Of a DNA stretch of 64,000 nucleotides, positions 34,792 through 44,081 are shown one piece after another; position 1 is the stretch's first letter; each line of letters opens with the position of its first letter. The translations under genes were made by a program, and so were the position numbers. A model generated the notes under the pieces. The model had not been told where the DNA came from. It saw only the letters and a program-made list of their open reading frames with translations, and ran no database searches. This DNA is from Microbacterium sp. LWS13-1.2 (GTDB lineage Bacteria > Actinomycetota > Actinomycetes > Actinomycetales > Microbacteriaceae), in NCBI RefSeq assembly GCF_040144835.1, contig NZ_CP151632.1, positions 3,658,001 to 3,722,000 on the forward strand, read 5' to 3'.

Positions 34792-36341
34792 TGAGGCACC
34801 GCCCGACCCCGCTGCCGGAAGTCCTCGAGCACGCGCTCCCAGGGGATCACCCCGTTCGCTTCCGCCCACCGCTGCCACGCGGCCTCAAGATCGGCGACGA
34901 CGTCGGGGTGCTCGGCAGCGACGTCGGCCGTCTCGCCGCGATCGGCCTCGAGGTCGTACAGCTCCCAGGGCCGGCCGGACTCACGGACGAGCTTGAAGCG
35001 CCCGCGGCGCGCGGCGGCGTTGCCCATGTGCTCCCAGCAGAGGGTGCGCTCCGCCGGAGCGTCCCCGGACCCGGGCTGCCGCCACCGCTCGAGGAGACTC
35101 ACCCCGGGGCCGTCGCCCGGTTCGTCGACGGCATCGAGGATGCTGGGAACGATGTCGACGATGTGCGCGGGTGCGTGCGCGATCTCGCCGCCGGCGATGC
35201 CGCCGCCGGGCCAGTGGGCGATGAACGGGGACGCGATACCGCCCTCGTGCACCCAGCGCTTGTAGAGCCGGAACGGAGCGTTCGACAGATGCGCCCACGG
35301 CCGTCCGTAGCTGGAATAGCCCGCTTCCGGGCCCGGGCGGATGCCCGGCTCGTTCCCGACCATGACCTCGACGCCGTCGCGCGTGAACGGCGGGCAGATG
35401 TCGGGGTTCATGCGGCGCTCCGAGAACGGAAGCTCTTCGGCACAGGCTCCGTTGTCGGAGCAGAAGACGATCAGCGTGTCGTCGTGCACGCCATGGGCGT
35501 CGAGCGCCGCGATCAGGGTGCCGATGCCGCGGTCCATGATCTCGACCTGGGCCGCATAGACGGCCATGCGTTCGCTCTCCCACTCGGGGTCCGCAGCATC
35601 CGTCCACCGCGGCACGTCCGGATCGTAGGTGGATTCGGCAAGGGGCGCGATCCCGAGCTCGTGAAGCCGCTCCGCCCGCTCTTCTCGCAGCCGATCCCAG
35701 CCGCCCCGGTACCGCTCTCGGTACCTCGCGACATCCGCCTCGGGCGCGTGCAGCGGCCAGTGCGGTGCCGTGTAAGAGAGGTACAGGAAGAACGGCGTCC
35801 CCCGCTGCGCCGATCGCGCGACGAAATCCGCGGCACGGTGGGAGAGGTCGTCGGTGAGGTAGTAGTCCGCCGTCGTCTCTTCGTCCAGCCTCCGCTCCCC
35901 GTCGTACAGCCGAGGCCGGTAGTAGCTGGATGCGCCGGGGAGGATGCCGTAGAACTCGTCGAATCCGCGATGGGTCGGCCACGTCTCGTTCGGCGCCGAG
36001 ATGTCGGAGGACAGATGCCACTTCCCGACCAGGGCTGTGGCGTATCCCCGAGCCTTCAGCCGTTCGGCGATCGTCGGCGCGTCGACGCTGAGTGATCCCG
36101 CGTACCCGTGGGGACGGTCGTCCGTGGTGAGGATGCCGATACCGACCGAGTGGGACTCGCGGCCCGTCAGCAGCGCCGCGCGCGACGGGCTGCAGCGGGG
36201 AGTCGCGTAGAACGCGCTCATGCGCACCCCCGTCGCAGCGAGCCGATCCAGGTTCGGGGTCTCGATCTCGCCACCGAACGCCCCGGCATCCGAGAATCCG
36301 AGGTCGTCGGCGAGGATGACGACGATGTTCGGAGCCGTCAT
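34788..36341 (-). CDS. Arylsulfatase-type sulfatase (S1 family)
   Basis: A 517-residue sulfatase. IVVILADDLGFSD carries the metal-binding Asp12/Asp13. The active-site signature is Cys50 in RCSPSRAALLTGR, the C-x-P-S-R motif whose Cys becomes formylglycine; GKWHL and FCSDNG follow. No signal peptide, so it appears cytoplasmic, acting on imported sugar sulfates. ATG 36341 overlaps the aldolase stop codon. Part of a ten-gene minus-strand operon with a transporter. The substrate is not known. Confidence 0.92.
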   Translation of the reverse strand: MTAPNIVVILADDLGFSDAGAFGGEIETPNLDRLAATGVRMSAFYATPRCSPSRAALLTGRESHSVGIGILTTDDRPHGYAGSLSVDAPTIAERLKARGYATALVGKWHLSSDISAPNETWPTHRGFDEFYGILPGASSYYRPRLYDGERRLDEETTADYYLTDDLSHRAADFVARSAQRGTPFFLYLSYTAPHWPLHAPEADVARYRERYRGGWDRLREERAERLHELGIAPLAESTYDPDVPRWTDAADPEWESERMAVYAAQVEIMDRGIGTLIAALDAHGVHDDTLIVFCSDNGACAEELPFSERRMNPDICPPFTRDGVEVMVGNEPGIRPGPEAGYSSYGRPWAHLSNAPFRLYKRWVHEGGIASPFIAHWPGGGIAGGEIAHAPAHIVDIVPSILDAVDEPGDGPGVSLLERWRQPGSGDAPAERTLCWEHMGNAAARRGRFKLVRESGRPWELYDLEADRGETADVAAEHPDVVADLEAAWQRWAEANGVIPWERVLEDFRQRGRAVPQ

Positions 36342-37264
36342 GAGGGCGTTCCGCCGCCGTCGAGGAGAACCGAGCGGTGCGGCGCGATGAACGCTTCGAG
36401 CGCACTCCTCTCGGATGCCGTGCACGCCGCCAGCGGCGGGGCAACGTGGGGCGGCAGCAGGCCGAGGAGGTCGAGGATCGCCTTCACCGCGGGCACACCG
36501 GGCCGGATGCCGTGCAGCCCGGTGAGCGCCGTCGTGATCCGCTGCGCCTCGTCGGCGGCGGCGTCGTCGCCCGTGCGGAGGGCGGCGACGATCCGGAGCG
36601 CCAGTGCAGGCGCGACGTTCCCGGTGCCGGGCACGATGCCGTCGGCGCCGAGACGCAGTCCCGCCACGAGTGCGGTCTCGCCGCCCTGACTGACGCCGAA
36701 GTCGGGACGCGACTCCTTGAGGGCCAGGAACCGCGTGAGCGTCTCGAGATCGCCGGAGCTGTCCTTCACCCCGACGACGTGCGCAAGGGCCGGAAGTTGC
36801 TCGATGACAGCCGGGCTCATCTCGTTCGTGTAGCGGGGGAGGTTGTAGACGATGACCGGGATGCCGAGCCTCTCGAACCGACGGTAGTGGTCGAGGATCT
36901 CGTCGTCCCGATGCCGGAAGTAGAAGGGAGGACACAGGGCGGCGGCGTCCGCCCCCGCATCGACCGCGATCGTGCCGCGCTCCAGCGCCTCCGTCGTCGC
37001 GGGCGCCGTCGCATTGACGACGACCACCCCGGCCGGCACGCGTTCGCGCCAGGCGGCGACCATCTCGGCGACGTAGGGCGACAGGCTGCTCGTGGCGAGC
37101 AGCGGCCCCTCGCCGTTGCTCCCGAGCAGCATGAGCTTCGTGACGCCGGTGCGGGCCATCGCGTCCAGCAGCCGCGTGCTGGCCGAGGCATCCGGCATGC
37201 CGTTCTCGTCCAGGCCCGTCACGAGCGGGACGACCAGGCCATCGAGCAGTTCGACGCCGTTCAT
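36338..37264 (-). CDS. DapA-family aldolase/lyase
   Basis: A 308-residue TIM-barrel protein of the dihydrodipicolinate synthase/N-acetylneuraminate lyase family. The pyruvate-binding loop is LLGSNGEGPLL, Tyr is in VIVYNLPRYTN and the Schiff-base Lys is in VVGVKDSSGD. In a transport-and-catabolism operon it is more likely a 2-keto-3-deoxy sugar acid aldolase or dehydratase than lysine-pathway DapA. ATG 37264 overlaps the oxidoreductase stop codon; its own stop overlaps the sulfatase start. Confidence 0.88.
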   Translation of the reverse strand: MNGVELLDGLVVPLVTGLDENGMPDASASTRLLDAMARTGVTKLMLLGSNGEGPLLATSSLSPYVAEMVAAWRERVPAGVVVVNATAPATTEALERGTIAVDAGADAAALCPPFYFRHRDDEILDHYRRFERLGIPVIVYNLPRYTNEMSPAVIEQLPALAHVVGVKDSSGDLETLTRFLALKESRPDFGVSQGGETALVAGLRLGADGIVPGTGNVAPALALRIVAALRTGDDAAADEAQRITTALTGLHGIRPGVPAVKAILDLLGLLPPHVAPPLAACTASERSALEAFIAPHRSVLLDGGGTPS

Positions 37265-38907
37265 CAGTAGGGGCGCACTTCCGGCAGATCGGGCCACGCG
37301 AGCTCGATGCCCGCCGCGACGAGCCGCGCCTGGAAGTCCGCGAGCTCCCCGTCGTCGTTGCGCACGCCGGAAGGCGTGAGGCCGCGTTCGAGGCAGTGGG
37401 CCGCGAGAAGGCCCGCCACCTCGCCGACGTTCCACTCCACCGGGTGAAGGCGGAAGCAGCCGTTGGTGATGTGGGTCGTGCCGATGTTCTTGCCGGCGGG
37501 AAGCAGGTTGGTCACCCGCTGGGGGATGAGCGCTCCGAGAGGGATCTGGAACGGGCAGCTCGCGACGTCGATGTAGTTGTCGCCCCCGGTGGAGGGGTGC
37601 AGATCGATGCGGTACATGCCGATGCCCACGCTGTCGGCGTAGTCGACGGAACCCGCGTCGCCCCGGACCGCGAACGAGAGGTCCTGCTCGACGACCGTGT
37701 ACTCGGCGCGGATCCGGCGGGACTCCCGGATGTACGGCGCCTTCGCGAAGCCGTCCGGCGTGCCCATGACGTCAGGTCGCAGCCGCAGCCCCGGCCAGCC
37801 GCGGCCGCCATCGGGACGCGGCACTTCGGTCTGCAGCCAATAGAGCATGCTCCTGGCAAGCTCGCGGCTGCCGTCGAGGTGGCGCTGCTTCTCGTCGTCG
37901 CTCACCCCGATGAGGCTTCCGTCCAGGTAGTCGATCATCGGCCAGTTGACGATCGTCACCTCGCTGTCGCAGAACCCGGGCTCGAAGACATCGCGAGAGA
38001 CGATGCGGCGGAAGGCCCACAGTTCGCGGTCACCGGGATCGACGCTCTGATCGGCGACCACCTCGGCGGCCTTCTCGTGCGGCACGAAGCGCCGCTCCAG
38101 CGGCTCGAGCGTGCGCGGGTCCGGCGCGGTGAGACCGAGCAGTGGACCCGGCCAGTAGTCGGGGCGATACGAGCGCCAGTAGTCGTAGCAGGCGGGTCGC
38201 TCGATCGTATGGTCCTCGCCCTCGCGGTACTCGAGCGCGAACACCCACGAGAACGCCTGCATGTTGTCGGGCTGTGACTCGTCGGACGCGCTCGGCTCGC
38301 CCGTCTCTGCACGCGACTCGAATCCCGTGACGAACTCCGTGCCCGTGAGGGGAAGCAGGTCGCCCAGTTCGGTCGCGTCCAGGAAGTACCGCGCCGTGAC
38401 CGTGACGTCGCCGCGGGGACCGCTCAGGGTGACGGCGGTGACCTCATCTCCGTCGGTGTCGGCGGCCACCGGGACGTGGTTGTACAGGATGCGCAGCCGC
38501 CCGGACGTGAGGTAGGGCGAGAGCAGGGACTCGAGGACGGATGCCGCGACCCGCGGTTCGTGACAGAGCCGGCTGACCCGCCCGCGGCCGGGATTGAGCT
38601 CGGGGTCGCCCATCGCCTCGGCCGTGAGCGGATACCAGCGCCGATAGTGCTCGCGGATGCTGTCACGCAGGGCGCGGTACGTGCGCGTAGCCCCGAATCG
38701 CTCGATCCACGGATGCTCGTCCGGGGGCACCCCCTGACTGGTCAGCTGACCGCCGACCCAGTCGGTCTCTTCGCTGATGATCACACGAAGCCCGCTGCGC
38801 ACGGCGCTCAAGCCCGCCGCCACCCCTCCGAGCCCTCCTCCGACGATCATCACGTCGCACGTCTCGACCCCGACTTCAGCCAACGCTCTCCCTTTCATTG
38901 TGCTCAT
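37264..38907 (-). CDS. FAD-dependent oxidoreductase
   Basis: A 547-residue flavoprotein with the N-terminal dinucleotide fold CDVMIVGGGLGGVAAGLSAVRSGLRVIISEE. The family pattern is that of the PF12831 'FAD-dependent oxidoreductase' proteins found in glycan-use loci: WVGGQLTSQGVPPDEH near residue 55, ARYFLDATELGDLLPL and LLPAGKNIGTTHITNGCFRLHPVEWNVGE. Probably oxidises a sugar or sugar acid. ATG 38907 overlaps the ATPase stop codon; TTG 38883, preceded by GGGAGAG, is an alternative start. Confidence 0.82.
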   Translation of the reverse strand: MSTMKGRALAEVGVETCDVMIVGGGLGGVAAGLSAVRSGLRVIISEETDWVGGQLTSQGVPPDEHPWIERFGATRTYRALRDSIREHYRRWYPLTAEAMGDPELNPGRGRVSRLCHEPRVAASVLESLLSPYLTSGRLRILYNHVPVAADTDGDEVTAVTLSGPRGDVTVTARYFLDATELGDLLPLTGTEFVTGFESRAETGEPSASDESQPDNMQAFSWVFALEYREGEDHTIERPACYDYWRSYRPDYWPGPLLGLTAPDPRTLEPLERRFVPHEKAAEVVADQSVDPGDRELWAFRRIVSRDVFEPGFCDSEVTIVNWPMIDYLDGSLIGVSDDEKQRHLDGSRELARSMLYWLQTEVPRPDGGRGWPGLRLRPDVMGTPDGFAKAPYIRESRRIRAEYTVVEQDLSFAVRGDAGSVDYADSVGIGMYRIDLHPSTGGDNYIDVASCPFQIPLGALIPQRVTNLLPAGKNIGTTHITNGCFRLHPVEWNVGEVAGLLAAHCLERGLTPSGVRNDDGELADFQARLVAAGIELAWPDLPEVRPY

Positions 38908-39725
38908 GTCGCGGCATCCGCTGATGCCTCCGCGCCGGACGGATCCAGCGCGGCGGCCAGGAGGTTCCGCGTGTACTCGTGCTGCGGTGCGCCGAAGATC
39001 TGCGCGGCGTCGCCGGATTCGACCAGCTCGCCGTGGCGCATGACCACGACGCGGTCCGCGATCTGCCGCACGACGCCGAGGTCGTGCGAGATGAACAGCA
39101 TCGACAGCCCGTGCTCCTGCTTGAGATCCACCAGCAGACGCAGGATCTGAGCCTGCACCGAGACGTCGAGGGCTGAGACCGCCTCGTCGCACACGAGCAG
39201 GCGCGGCTTCATCGCAAGGGCCCGAGCGATACTGACCCGCTGGCACTGTCCGCCCGACAGCGCGGAGGGCCGGCGGTCGGCGACGCCTGAGTCGAGACCG
39301 ACATCGTCCAGCAGCGCGGCGAGGGCCTTCTCGCGATCTCGAGCGGGTGCGATCGAGCGGTTCGTGCGCCACACCTCGTTGATGATCGCGCGCACGCTCA
39401 TCCGGGGGTTCAACGAGGAGCGCGGGTCTTGGAACACCATCTGAAGCTCGCGCTTGAGTGCGGCGGGGCGGCGCGAGACCACGTCGAGCGTCGCGCCGCC
39501 GAACGTCATCGTGCCCTCTTGCGGGCGCTGCAGGCCCACGACGCAGCGGGCGACGGTCGTCTTTCCCGAACCGGACTCGCCGACCAGTGCGAGAGTCTCG
39601 TTCTCGCTGAGGGTGAACGAGACGTCATCGACCGCCCGGCGAGCAGGCGGCATACCAGGCTTCTCGCGACGTTTGCGGCTGAAGTCGACGACGAGGTCGC
39701 GGACCTCGAGCAGATCGCCGTTCAT
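38904..39725 (-). CDS. Peptide/oligosaccharide ABC importer ATPase (DppF-like)
   Basis: A 273-residue ATPase. Walker A is GESGSGKTT, the signature is LSGGQCQRVSIARAL, Walker B is LLVCDEAVSALD and the H-loop is LFISHDLGVV. The ending HEYTRNLLAAALDP is typical of the second ATPase of Dpp/Opp-type importers. The signature has Cys in place of the usual Arg/Gln. Start overlaps the DppD-like stop codon (ATGA). Energises uptake with the second ATPase. Confidence 0.92.
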   Translation of the reverse strand: MNGDLLEVRDLVVDFSRKRREKPGMPPARRAVDDVSFTLSENETLALVGESGSGKTTVARCVVGLQRPQEGTMTFGGATLDVVSRRPAALKRELQMVFQDPRSSLNPRMSVRAIINEVWRTNRSIAPARDREKALAALLDDVGLDSGVADRRPSALSGGQCQRVSIARALAMKPRLLVCDEAVSALDVSVQAQILRLLVDLKQEHGLSMLFISHDLGVVRQIADRVVVMRHGELVESGDAAQIFGAPQHEYTRNLLAAALDPSGAEASADAAT

Positions 39726-40711
39726 ACCGGGACCTCCTCGGCGAAGTGACACGCGCTGCGGCGGCCGGGACCGACTTCGATCAGCGTCGGGTCCACGTCG
39801 CGGCAGATGTCGCGTGCCATGGGGCATCGGGGGTGGAAGGCGCAGCCGGTGGGACGAGCGCGCGGATTGGCGGGTGCACCGGGAAGCGGGTCGGCGATCG
39901 CGCTCTTCGCGCTGACAGAGGGAACGCTGCGCACGAGGGCGCGGGTATAGGGATGCCGCGGCCGCCGCAGGAGCTCGCGCGCCGGGCCACGCTCGGCCAC
40001 CCTGCCGGCATACATCACGACGAGGTGGTCCGCGACGTGCGCCATGACGCGCAGATCGTGACTGACCAGGAGCATCGCAGTCCCCTCGTTGTCCCGCAGC
40101 GAGCGCAGCAGGTCGAGGATGCGCGCCTGCACCGTGACGTCGAGTGCGGTCGTCGGCTCGTCCGCGAGGATCAGCTGCGGTGTGCCGGCGAGTGCGAGCG
40201 CGACCATCGCCCGCTGGCGCATGCCGCCCGAGAACTGGTGGGGGTAGTCGTTCGCGCGAGCGGCGGGATCGGGGATCCCCGCCCGGTCGAGCAACGCGAC
40301 CGCGGTGCGCTGGGCCTCGGTGCGGCTCGACCCGTTCGCACGCAGGATCTCGCCCACCTGCTTGCCGATGCGCTGCGTCGGATTCAGGGCGGCGAGGGGG
40401 TCCTGGAAGATCATCGAGATCTCACGACCGCGGACCTTGCGCCGTTCGTCCTCGTTCATGGTCAGCAGGTCCCGACCACGGAAGCGGATGCGGCCGCCGG
40501 TCGTGGAGCCGGGAGGCAGCAGCCCGAGGACGGCCATGGCCGTCATCGTCTTGCCGCTCCCGGACTCCCCGATCAGACCGGTCGTGGTGCCCGCCTGCAT
40601 CGAGAACGAGACGTCGTCGATGATGCGCACGGGACCTTCCGCTCCGGGGACGTCGACCGTCAGGTTCTCGACCTCCAGCAGCGGCGGTTCTGTGCTCCGT
40701 GCATCTGTCAT
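39722..40711 (-). CDS. Peptide/oligosaccharide ABC importer ATPase (DppD-like)
   Basis: A 329-residue ATPase: Walker A GESGSGKTM, signature FSGGMRQRAMVALAL, Walker B LILADEPTTALD, then LLVSHDLRVMAHVAD. The C-terminal oligopeptide-ABC extension carries the cysteine cluster region CAFHPRCPMARDICR and a final Cys near the end, typical of an Fe-S-type motif in DppD/OppD. 15 bp downstream of the binding-protein gene in the operon. Confidence 0.92.
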   Translation of the reverse strand: MTDARSTEPPLLEVENLTVDVPGAEGPVRIIDDVSFSMQAGTTTGLIGESGSGKTMTAMAVLGLLPPGSTTGGRIRFRGRDLLTMNEDERRKVRGREISMIFQDPLAALNPTQRIGKQVGEILRANGSSRTEAQRTAVALLDRAGIPDPAARANDYPHQFSGGMRQRAMVALALAGTPQLILADEPTTALDVTVQARILDLLRSLRDNEGTAMLLVSHDLRVMAHVADHLVVMYAGRVAERGPARELLRRPRHPYTRALVRSVPSVSAKSAIADPLPGAPANPRARPTGCAFHPRCPMARDICRDVDPTLIEVGPGRRSACHFAEEVPV

Positions 40712-40726
40712 CGACGATCCCCGTTC

Positions 40727-42253
40727 CTACTCGGCTGCGATCGAGACGCCGGAGAAGTCGACGCGGCCGTCCGGCGCCGGCTCGAAACCCTGCACGTTGC
40801 TCTGCCACGCGTACGCCGTCTCCACGAACATCGGGTACATGCCTACGGCGTCGTTCCAGATGATCTCGATCGCGTCGGCGTAGAGCGCTTCGCGCTCCTC
40901 CACATCACCGGTCGATCCTGCGGCGGCCAGGAGCTCGTCGAGGTCCGGGTTGCAGTAGCCCATGCGGTTGGCGGCGCAGGTGTACAGGCGTCCGAGGTTG
41001 GTCGCGGCGTCGAAGCCCGCCGAGCCGAGCTGCTGGATGTTGATGTCCCAGTTCAGCGCGAGGAGGTCCTCGAGGAACACCGCCTGCTCCTTCTCGAGCA
41101 CTTCGACCTGCACCCCGATCTCGGCGAGGTCGGAGGCGACGGCCTTCGTGACTTCGGCGAACTGCGGCTGCGAGTACTGGAAGCGCAGGACGGTCGAGTA
41201 GTCGAACCCGGCCTCGTCCAGGGCGGCCTTCGCCGCCTCGGGGTCGAACCCAACTGGCTCCTGCGGCGCGTAGCCGAGGACATTCGGTGCCACCGGCGAG
41301 TCGGCGAGACTGCCTGTCTCGGGGAAGAGGCTGGCGATGATCGTCTCGAAATCGACCGCCTGCCACAGGGCCCGGCGCACCTCGGCGTCGGCGAGTGCCG
41401 GCGTCGAGCTGTTCATCCACATCGTGAGGACCGCGGCGCTGGGGATGGTCTCGACGACGAGTCCGCTGTCCTCACGGAGCATGGTGACCTGATCGTCTGG
41501 CATTCCCCACGCGGCTTGGATCTCTCCGGTCTGCAGCGCTGTGATGCGCGCCGCAAGCTCGGGGATCGTGCGCATCTCGAGCGAATCGAGGGTCGGCACC
41601 CCGTCCCAGTAGTTCGGGTTGGGTACGAGCCGGAGCGACGATCCGGGCACGAACTCGTCCACCATGAAGGCTCCGGATCCGACCGGCTCGCTGAAGCTCG
41701 CCTCGTCGACGTCGGCGGGGGTGACGACGAAGTTGACCAGCTTGCCGAGCAGCGCGGCGTCCGAGGCCGGGGGAGTGAAGACGACGGTGGTCTCATCCGG
41801 AGCCGCGACCGTGTAGTCCTTGAAGTTGCCGGCGAGCGGCCCGGCAAGCGCCAGGAGCCGCTCGAACGATGCCACGACGTCCTCCGACGTCACGGGCGTC
41901 TCGTCCGAGAACACGATGTCGTCGCGGAGTGTGAACGTCCATTCGCTCGCGTCCTCGTTGGACTCCCACGACTCCGCGAGTTCGCCCTCGAACTCGCCTG
42001 CCCCTGTCGTCTTGAGCAGGTTGCTGAAGATCGCCTCTGCCGCGAGGCCGGTTCCGCCGTCCTGCGACAGGGCGCCGTGCGGGTCCAGGCCCTCGATCGG
42101 GAACTGCACGCCGACGATGAGCTCCTGTTCCTCGGCGAGTGGCGCCTCCGATGTGTCGGGGGACCCGGTGGTTGTGGTGGTGGTGCACCCCGCGAGAGCG
42201 AGGACGGCGATCGCCGCGCCCACCACGGAGAGTGCGGTTCTTGTGCTGTGCAT
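40727..42253 (-). CDS. Solute-binding lipoprotein (SBP family 5)
   Basis: A 508-residue lipoprotein with signal peptide and lipobox L-A-G-C (Cys near residue 23), a Thr-rich linker, then the extracellular solute-binding family 5 fold (GLDPHGALSQDGG, then LAESWESNEDASEWTFTLRDDIVFSDETPVT). It captures the substrate, an oligopeptide or oligosaccharide, for the adjacent importer. ATG 42253 has AAGGAG upstream; an alternative ATG at 42292 overlaps the permease stop codon. Context suggests a sugar ligand. Confidence 0.9.
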   Translation of the reverse strand: MHSTRTALSVVGAAIAVLALAGCTTTTTTGSPDTSEAPLAEEQELIVGVQFPIEGLDPHGALSQDGGTGLAAEAIFSNLLKTTGAGEFEGELAESWESNEDASEWTFTLRDDIVFSDETPVTSEDVVASFERLLALAGPLAGNFKDYTVAAPDETTVVFTPPASDAALLGKLVNFVVTPADVDEASFSEPVGSGAFMVDEFVPGSSLRLVPNPNYWDGVPTLDSLEMRTIPELAARITALQTGEIQAAWGMPDDQVTMLREDSGLVVETIPSAAVLTMWMNSSTPALADAEVRRALWQAVDFETIIASLFPETGSLADSPVAPNVLGYAPQEPVGFDPEAAKAALDEAGFDYSTVLRFQYSQPQFAEVTKAVASDLAEIGVQVEVLEKEQAVFLEDLLALNWDINIQQLGSAGFDAATNLGRLYTCAANRMGYCNPDLDELLAAAGSTGDVEEREALYADAIEIIWNDAVGMYPMFVETAYAWQSNVQGFEPAPDGRVDFSGVSIAAE

Positions 42254-42288
42254 TCTCTTCTTCTCCTTGCGTGACTTCGTTGTCGGGT

Positions 42289-43161
42289 TCATCTGTGATC
42301 ACCGCTGGTGAAGCGAGCGGTGAGCCGGTCTCCGAGCAGCCCTGCGCAGATGACGAGTCCGCTCAGGGCGATGCCGGGAAAGGTCGAGATCCACCAGGCG
42401 CTGCCGAGGTATGTACGTCCTTCGGCGATGGTCTGCCCCCAGGACACCGAGGAGGGTGGCAGCCCCAGGCCCAGGAAGCTGAGCCCTGCTTCGGCGAGCA
42501 CCGCGCCGGCGAACTCGGTGGTGGCGAGCGCGACGATCGGGCCGAGGACGAACGGTGCGATGTGCCGGCCCAGGAGAAGTGGCGTGCGCACTCCGATGAG
42601 CCGTGCGGCATCGACCCAGGGGCGTTCGCGCAATGAGAGGCCGAGCCCGCGAGAGAGCCTCGCGAAGCCGATCCAGTTCGCCACAGAGAGGGCGATGATC
42701 ACGACGAGCATGCTGCGCTCGAAGACGCCCGTGATGATGATGGCGAGCAGGATGCCGGGAAACGCGAGCAGCACGTCGATCAGGCGCGACACCGTGACGT
42801 CGACCCAGCCGCTGAAGTATCCGGCGACGGTGCCCAACAGCACGCCGACGAACCCTGAGATGACGACGACGCACGTGCCGATGATGAGGGAGGTGCGGGT
42901 GCCGTACACGAGCTGGCCGACCATGTCGCGGCCGAGACCGTCCGTGCCGAGCGGGTAGAAGGCGCCGTCGGCCCCGACAGACCCGGGCGGCAGCAGACGG
43001 TCGCCGACCGAGGTGAAGACGGGATCGTACGAGATCACGAGCGGTCCGATGAGGGCCACGAGGACGTACATGCCGATGATCGCGAGCGGAATCATGCCGG
43101 CGGTCGCGCTCAGTCGGCGTCCGCGGCCCGCGAAGACGCTGGTCAGTGAGATGGCGGTCAT
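42289..43161 (-). CDS. ABC importer permease (DppC-like)
   Basis: A 290-residue membrane protein of the BPD permease type. An N-terminal helix (MIPLAIIGMYVLVALIGPLVI) is followed by PLGTDGLGRDMVGQLVYGTRTSL, the usual DppC start, and the EAA loop near EAGLSFLGLGLPPSSVSWGQ. About six helices are visible. It pairs with the DppB-like permease upstream; start overlaps that gene's stop codon (ATGA). Confidence 0.92.
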   Translation of the reverse strand: MTAISLTSVFAGRGRRLSATAGMIPLAIIGMYVLVALIGPLVISYDPVFTSVGDRLLPPGSVGADGAFYPLGTDGLGRDMVGQLVYGTRTSLIIGTCVVVISGFVGVLLGTVAGYFSGWVDVTVSRLIDVLLAFPGILLAIIITGVFERSMLVVIIALSVANWIGFARLSRGLGLSLRERPWVDAARLIGVRTPLLLGRHIAPFVLGPIVALATTEFAGAVLAEAGLSFLGLGLPPSSVSWGQTIAEGRTYLGSAWWISTFPGIALSGLVICAGLLGDRLTARFTSGDHR

Positions 43162-44081
43162 GAGCGCACCAGCCGGATCCGCGGGTCGAGCTGCGCGTAG
43201 AACAGGTCGACGGTGAGATTGAGGATCACGACGATCGTCGCGGCGACCAGAGTCCCTGCCTGGACGATCGCGTAGTCGCGATTCGACACGGCCGACACGA
43301 GGAGGGTGCCCAGTCCCGGCCACGCGAACACGTTCTCGACGATGACGGCACCGCCGAGCAGTGCGCCGACCTGCAGGCCGAAGATCGTGACGATCGGGAT
43401 CGAGGAGTTGCGCATCACGTGACCGGTGAGCACGCGACGCTCGGAGAGCCCCTTGGAGCGAGCGGTCTGCACGTACCCCTCCGACATCGTCTCCACCACG
43501 CTGCTCCTCGCGATACGGGTGAGCAGCGCGATGAAAGGCGCGGCGAGCGTCACCGCCGGCAGTACGAGGTGGGCCCAGCTGCCGGTGCCCGAGCTCGGCA
43601 GCACCTGCAGCTCGAGGGAGAACAGCAGGATGAGCATGATGCCGACCCAGAACGTCGGCATCGCCTGCAGCGTGAGGGCGAGGCCGGAGATCCCCCGGTC
43701 GCGCAGTGAGCCGGGGCGAGACCCGGCGAGCGCGCCCAGCACGAGACCGAACAGCGCGATGGCGGTCGCTGCGAGGGTGAGCTCGATGGTGGCCGGAAGC
43801 CGGCTCATGACGAGCTCCAGTGCAGGCTGGCCGAAGCGATAGGAGTCGCCGAAGTCGAGCTGCAGCACATTGACCAGATACAGCCCGTACTGCACCAGCA
43901 GCGGCGCGTTCAGGCCGAGCTCCTCCCGCAGGGCCTCGACTTCCTCGGTGGTCGCATCGGGTCCGAGCAGGATCGTCGCCTGGTCGCCAGGCACCATACG
44001 GACGATGATGAACACGAGCGTGACGGCGCCCCAGATGATGAACAGTCCGCTTCCCACGGCCCTGAGCATGTATCGGGTCAC
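43158..44081 (-). CDS. ABC importer permease (DppB-like)
   Basis: A 307-residue membrane protein. Typical DppB motifs: the first helix with FIIVRMVPGDQA, then LGLNAPLLVQYGLYL and LDFGDSYRF, and the EAA loop YVQTARSKGLSERRVLTGHVMRNS. About six transmembrane helices. The GTG start overlaps the LacI-regulator stop codon, so the transporter is translated along with its regulator. Confidence 0.92.
   Translation of the reverse strand: MTRYMLRAVGSGLFIIWGAVTLVFIIVRMVPGDQATILLGPDATTEEVEALREELGLNAPLLVQYGLYLVNVLQLDFGDSYRFGQPALELVMSRLPATIELTLAATAIALFGLVLGALAGSRPGSLRDRGISGLALTLQAMPTFWVGIMLILLFSLELQVLPSSGTGSWAHLVLPAVTLAAPFIALLTRIARSSVVETMSEGYVQTARSKGLSERRVLTGHVMRNSSIPIVTIFGLQVGALLGGAVIVENVFAWPGLGTLLVSAVSNRDYAIVQAGTLVAATIVVILNLTVDLFYAQLDPRIRLVRS

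Noticed and set aside
36338..36341. Housekeeping dapA for lysine synthesis
   Set aside because: The DapA-family gene is embedded in a sulfatase/importer operon by overlapping stops and starts, so a catabolic aldolase role is more likely.
39746..42274. An 842-codon plus-strand frame opposite the ABC importer genes
   Set aside because: The minus strand encodes two ATPases and a binding protein with textbook motifs; the plus frame does not.
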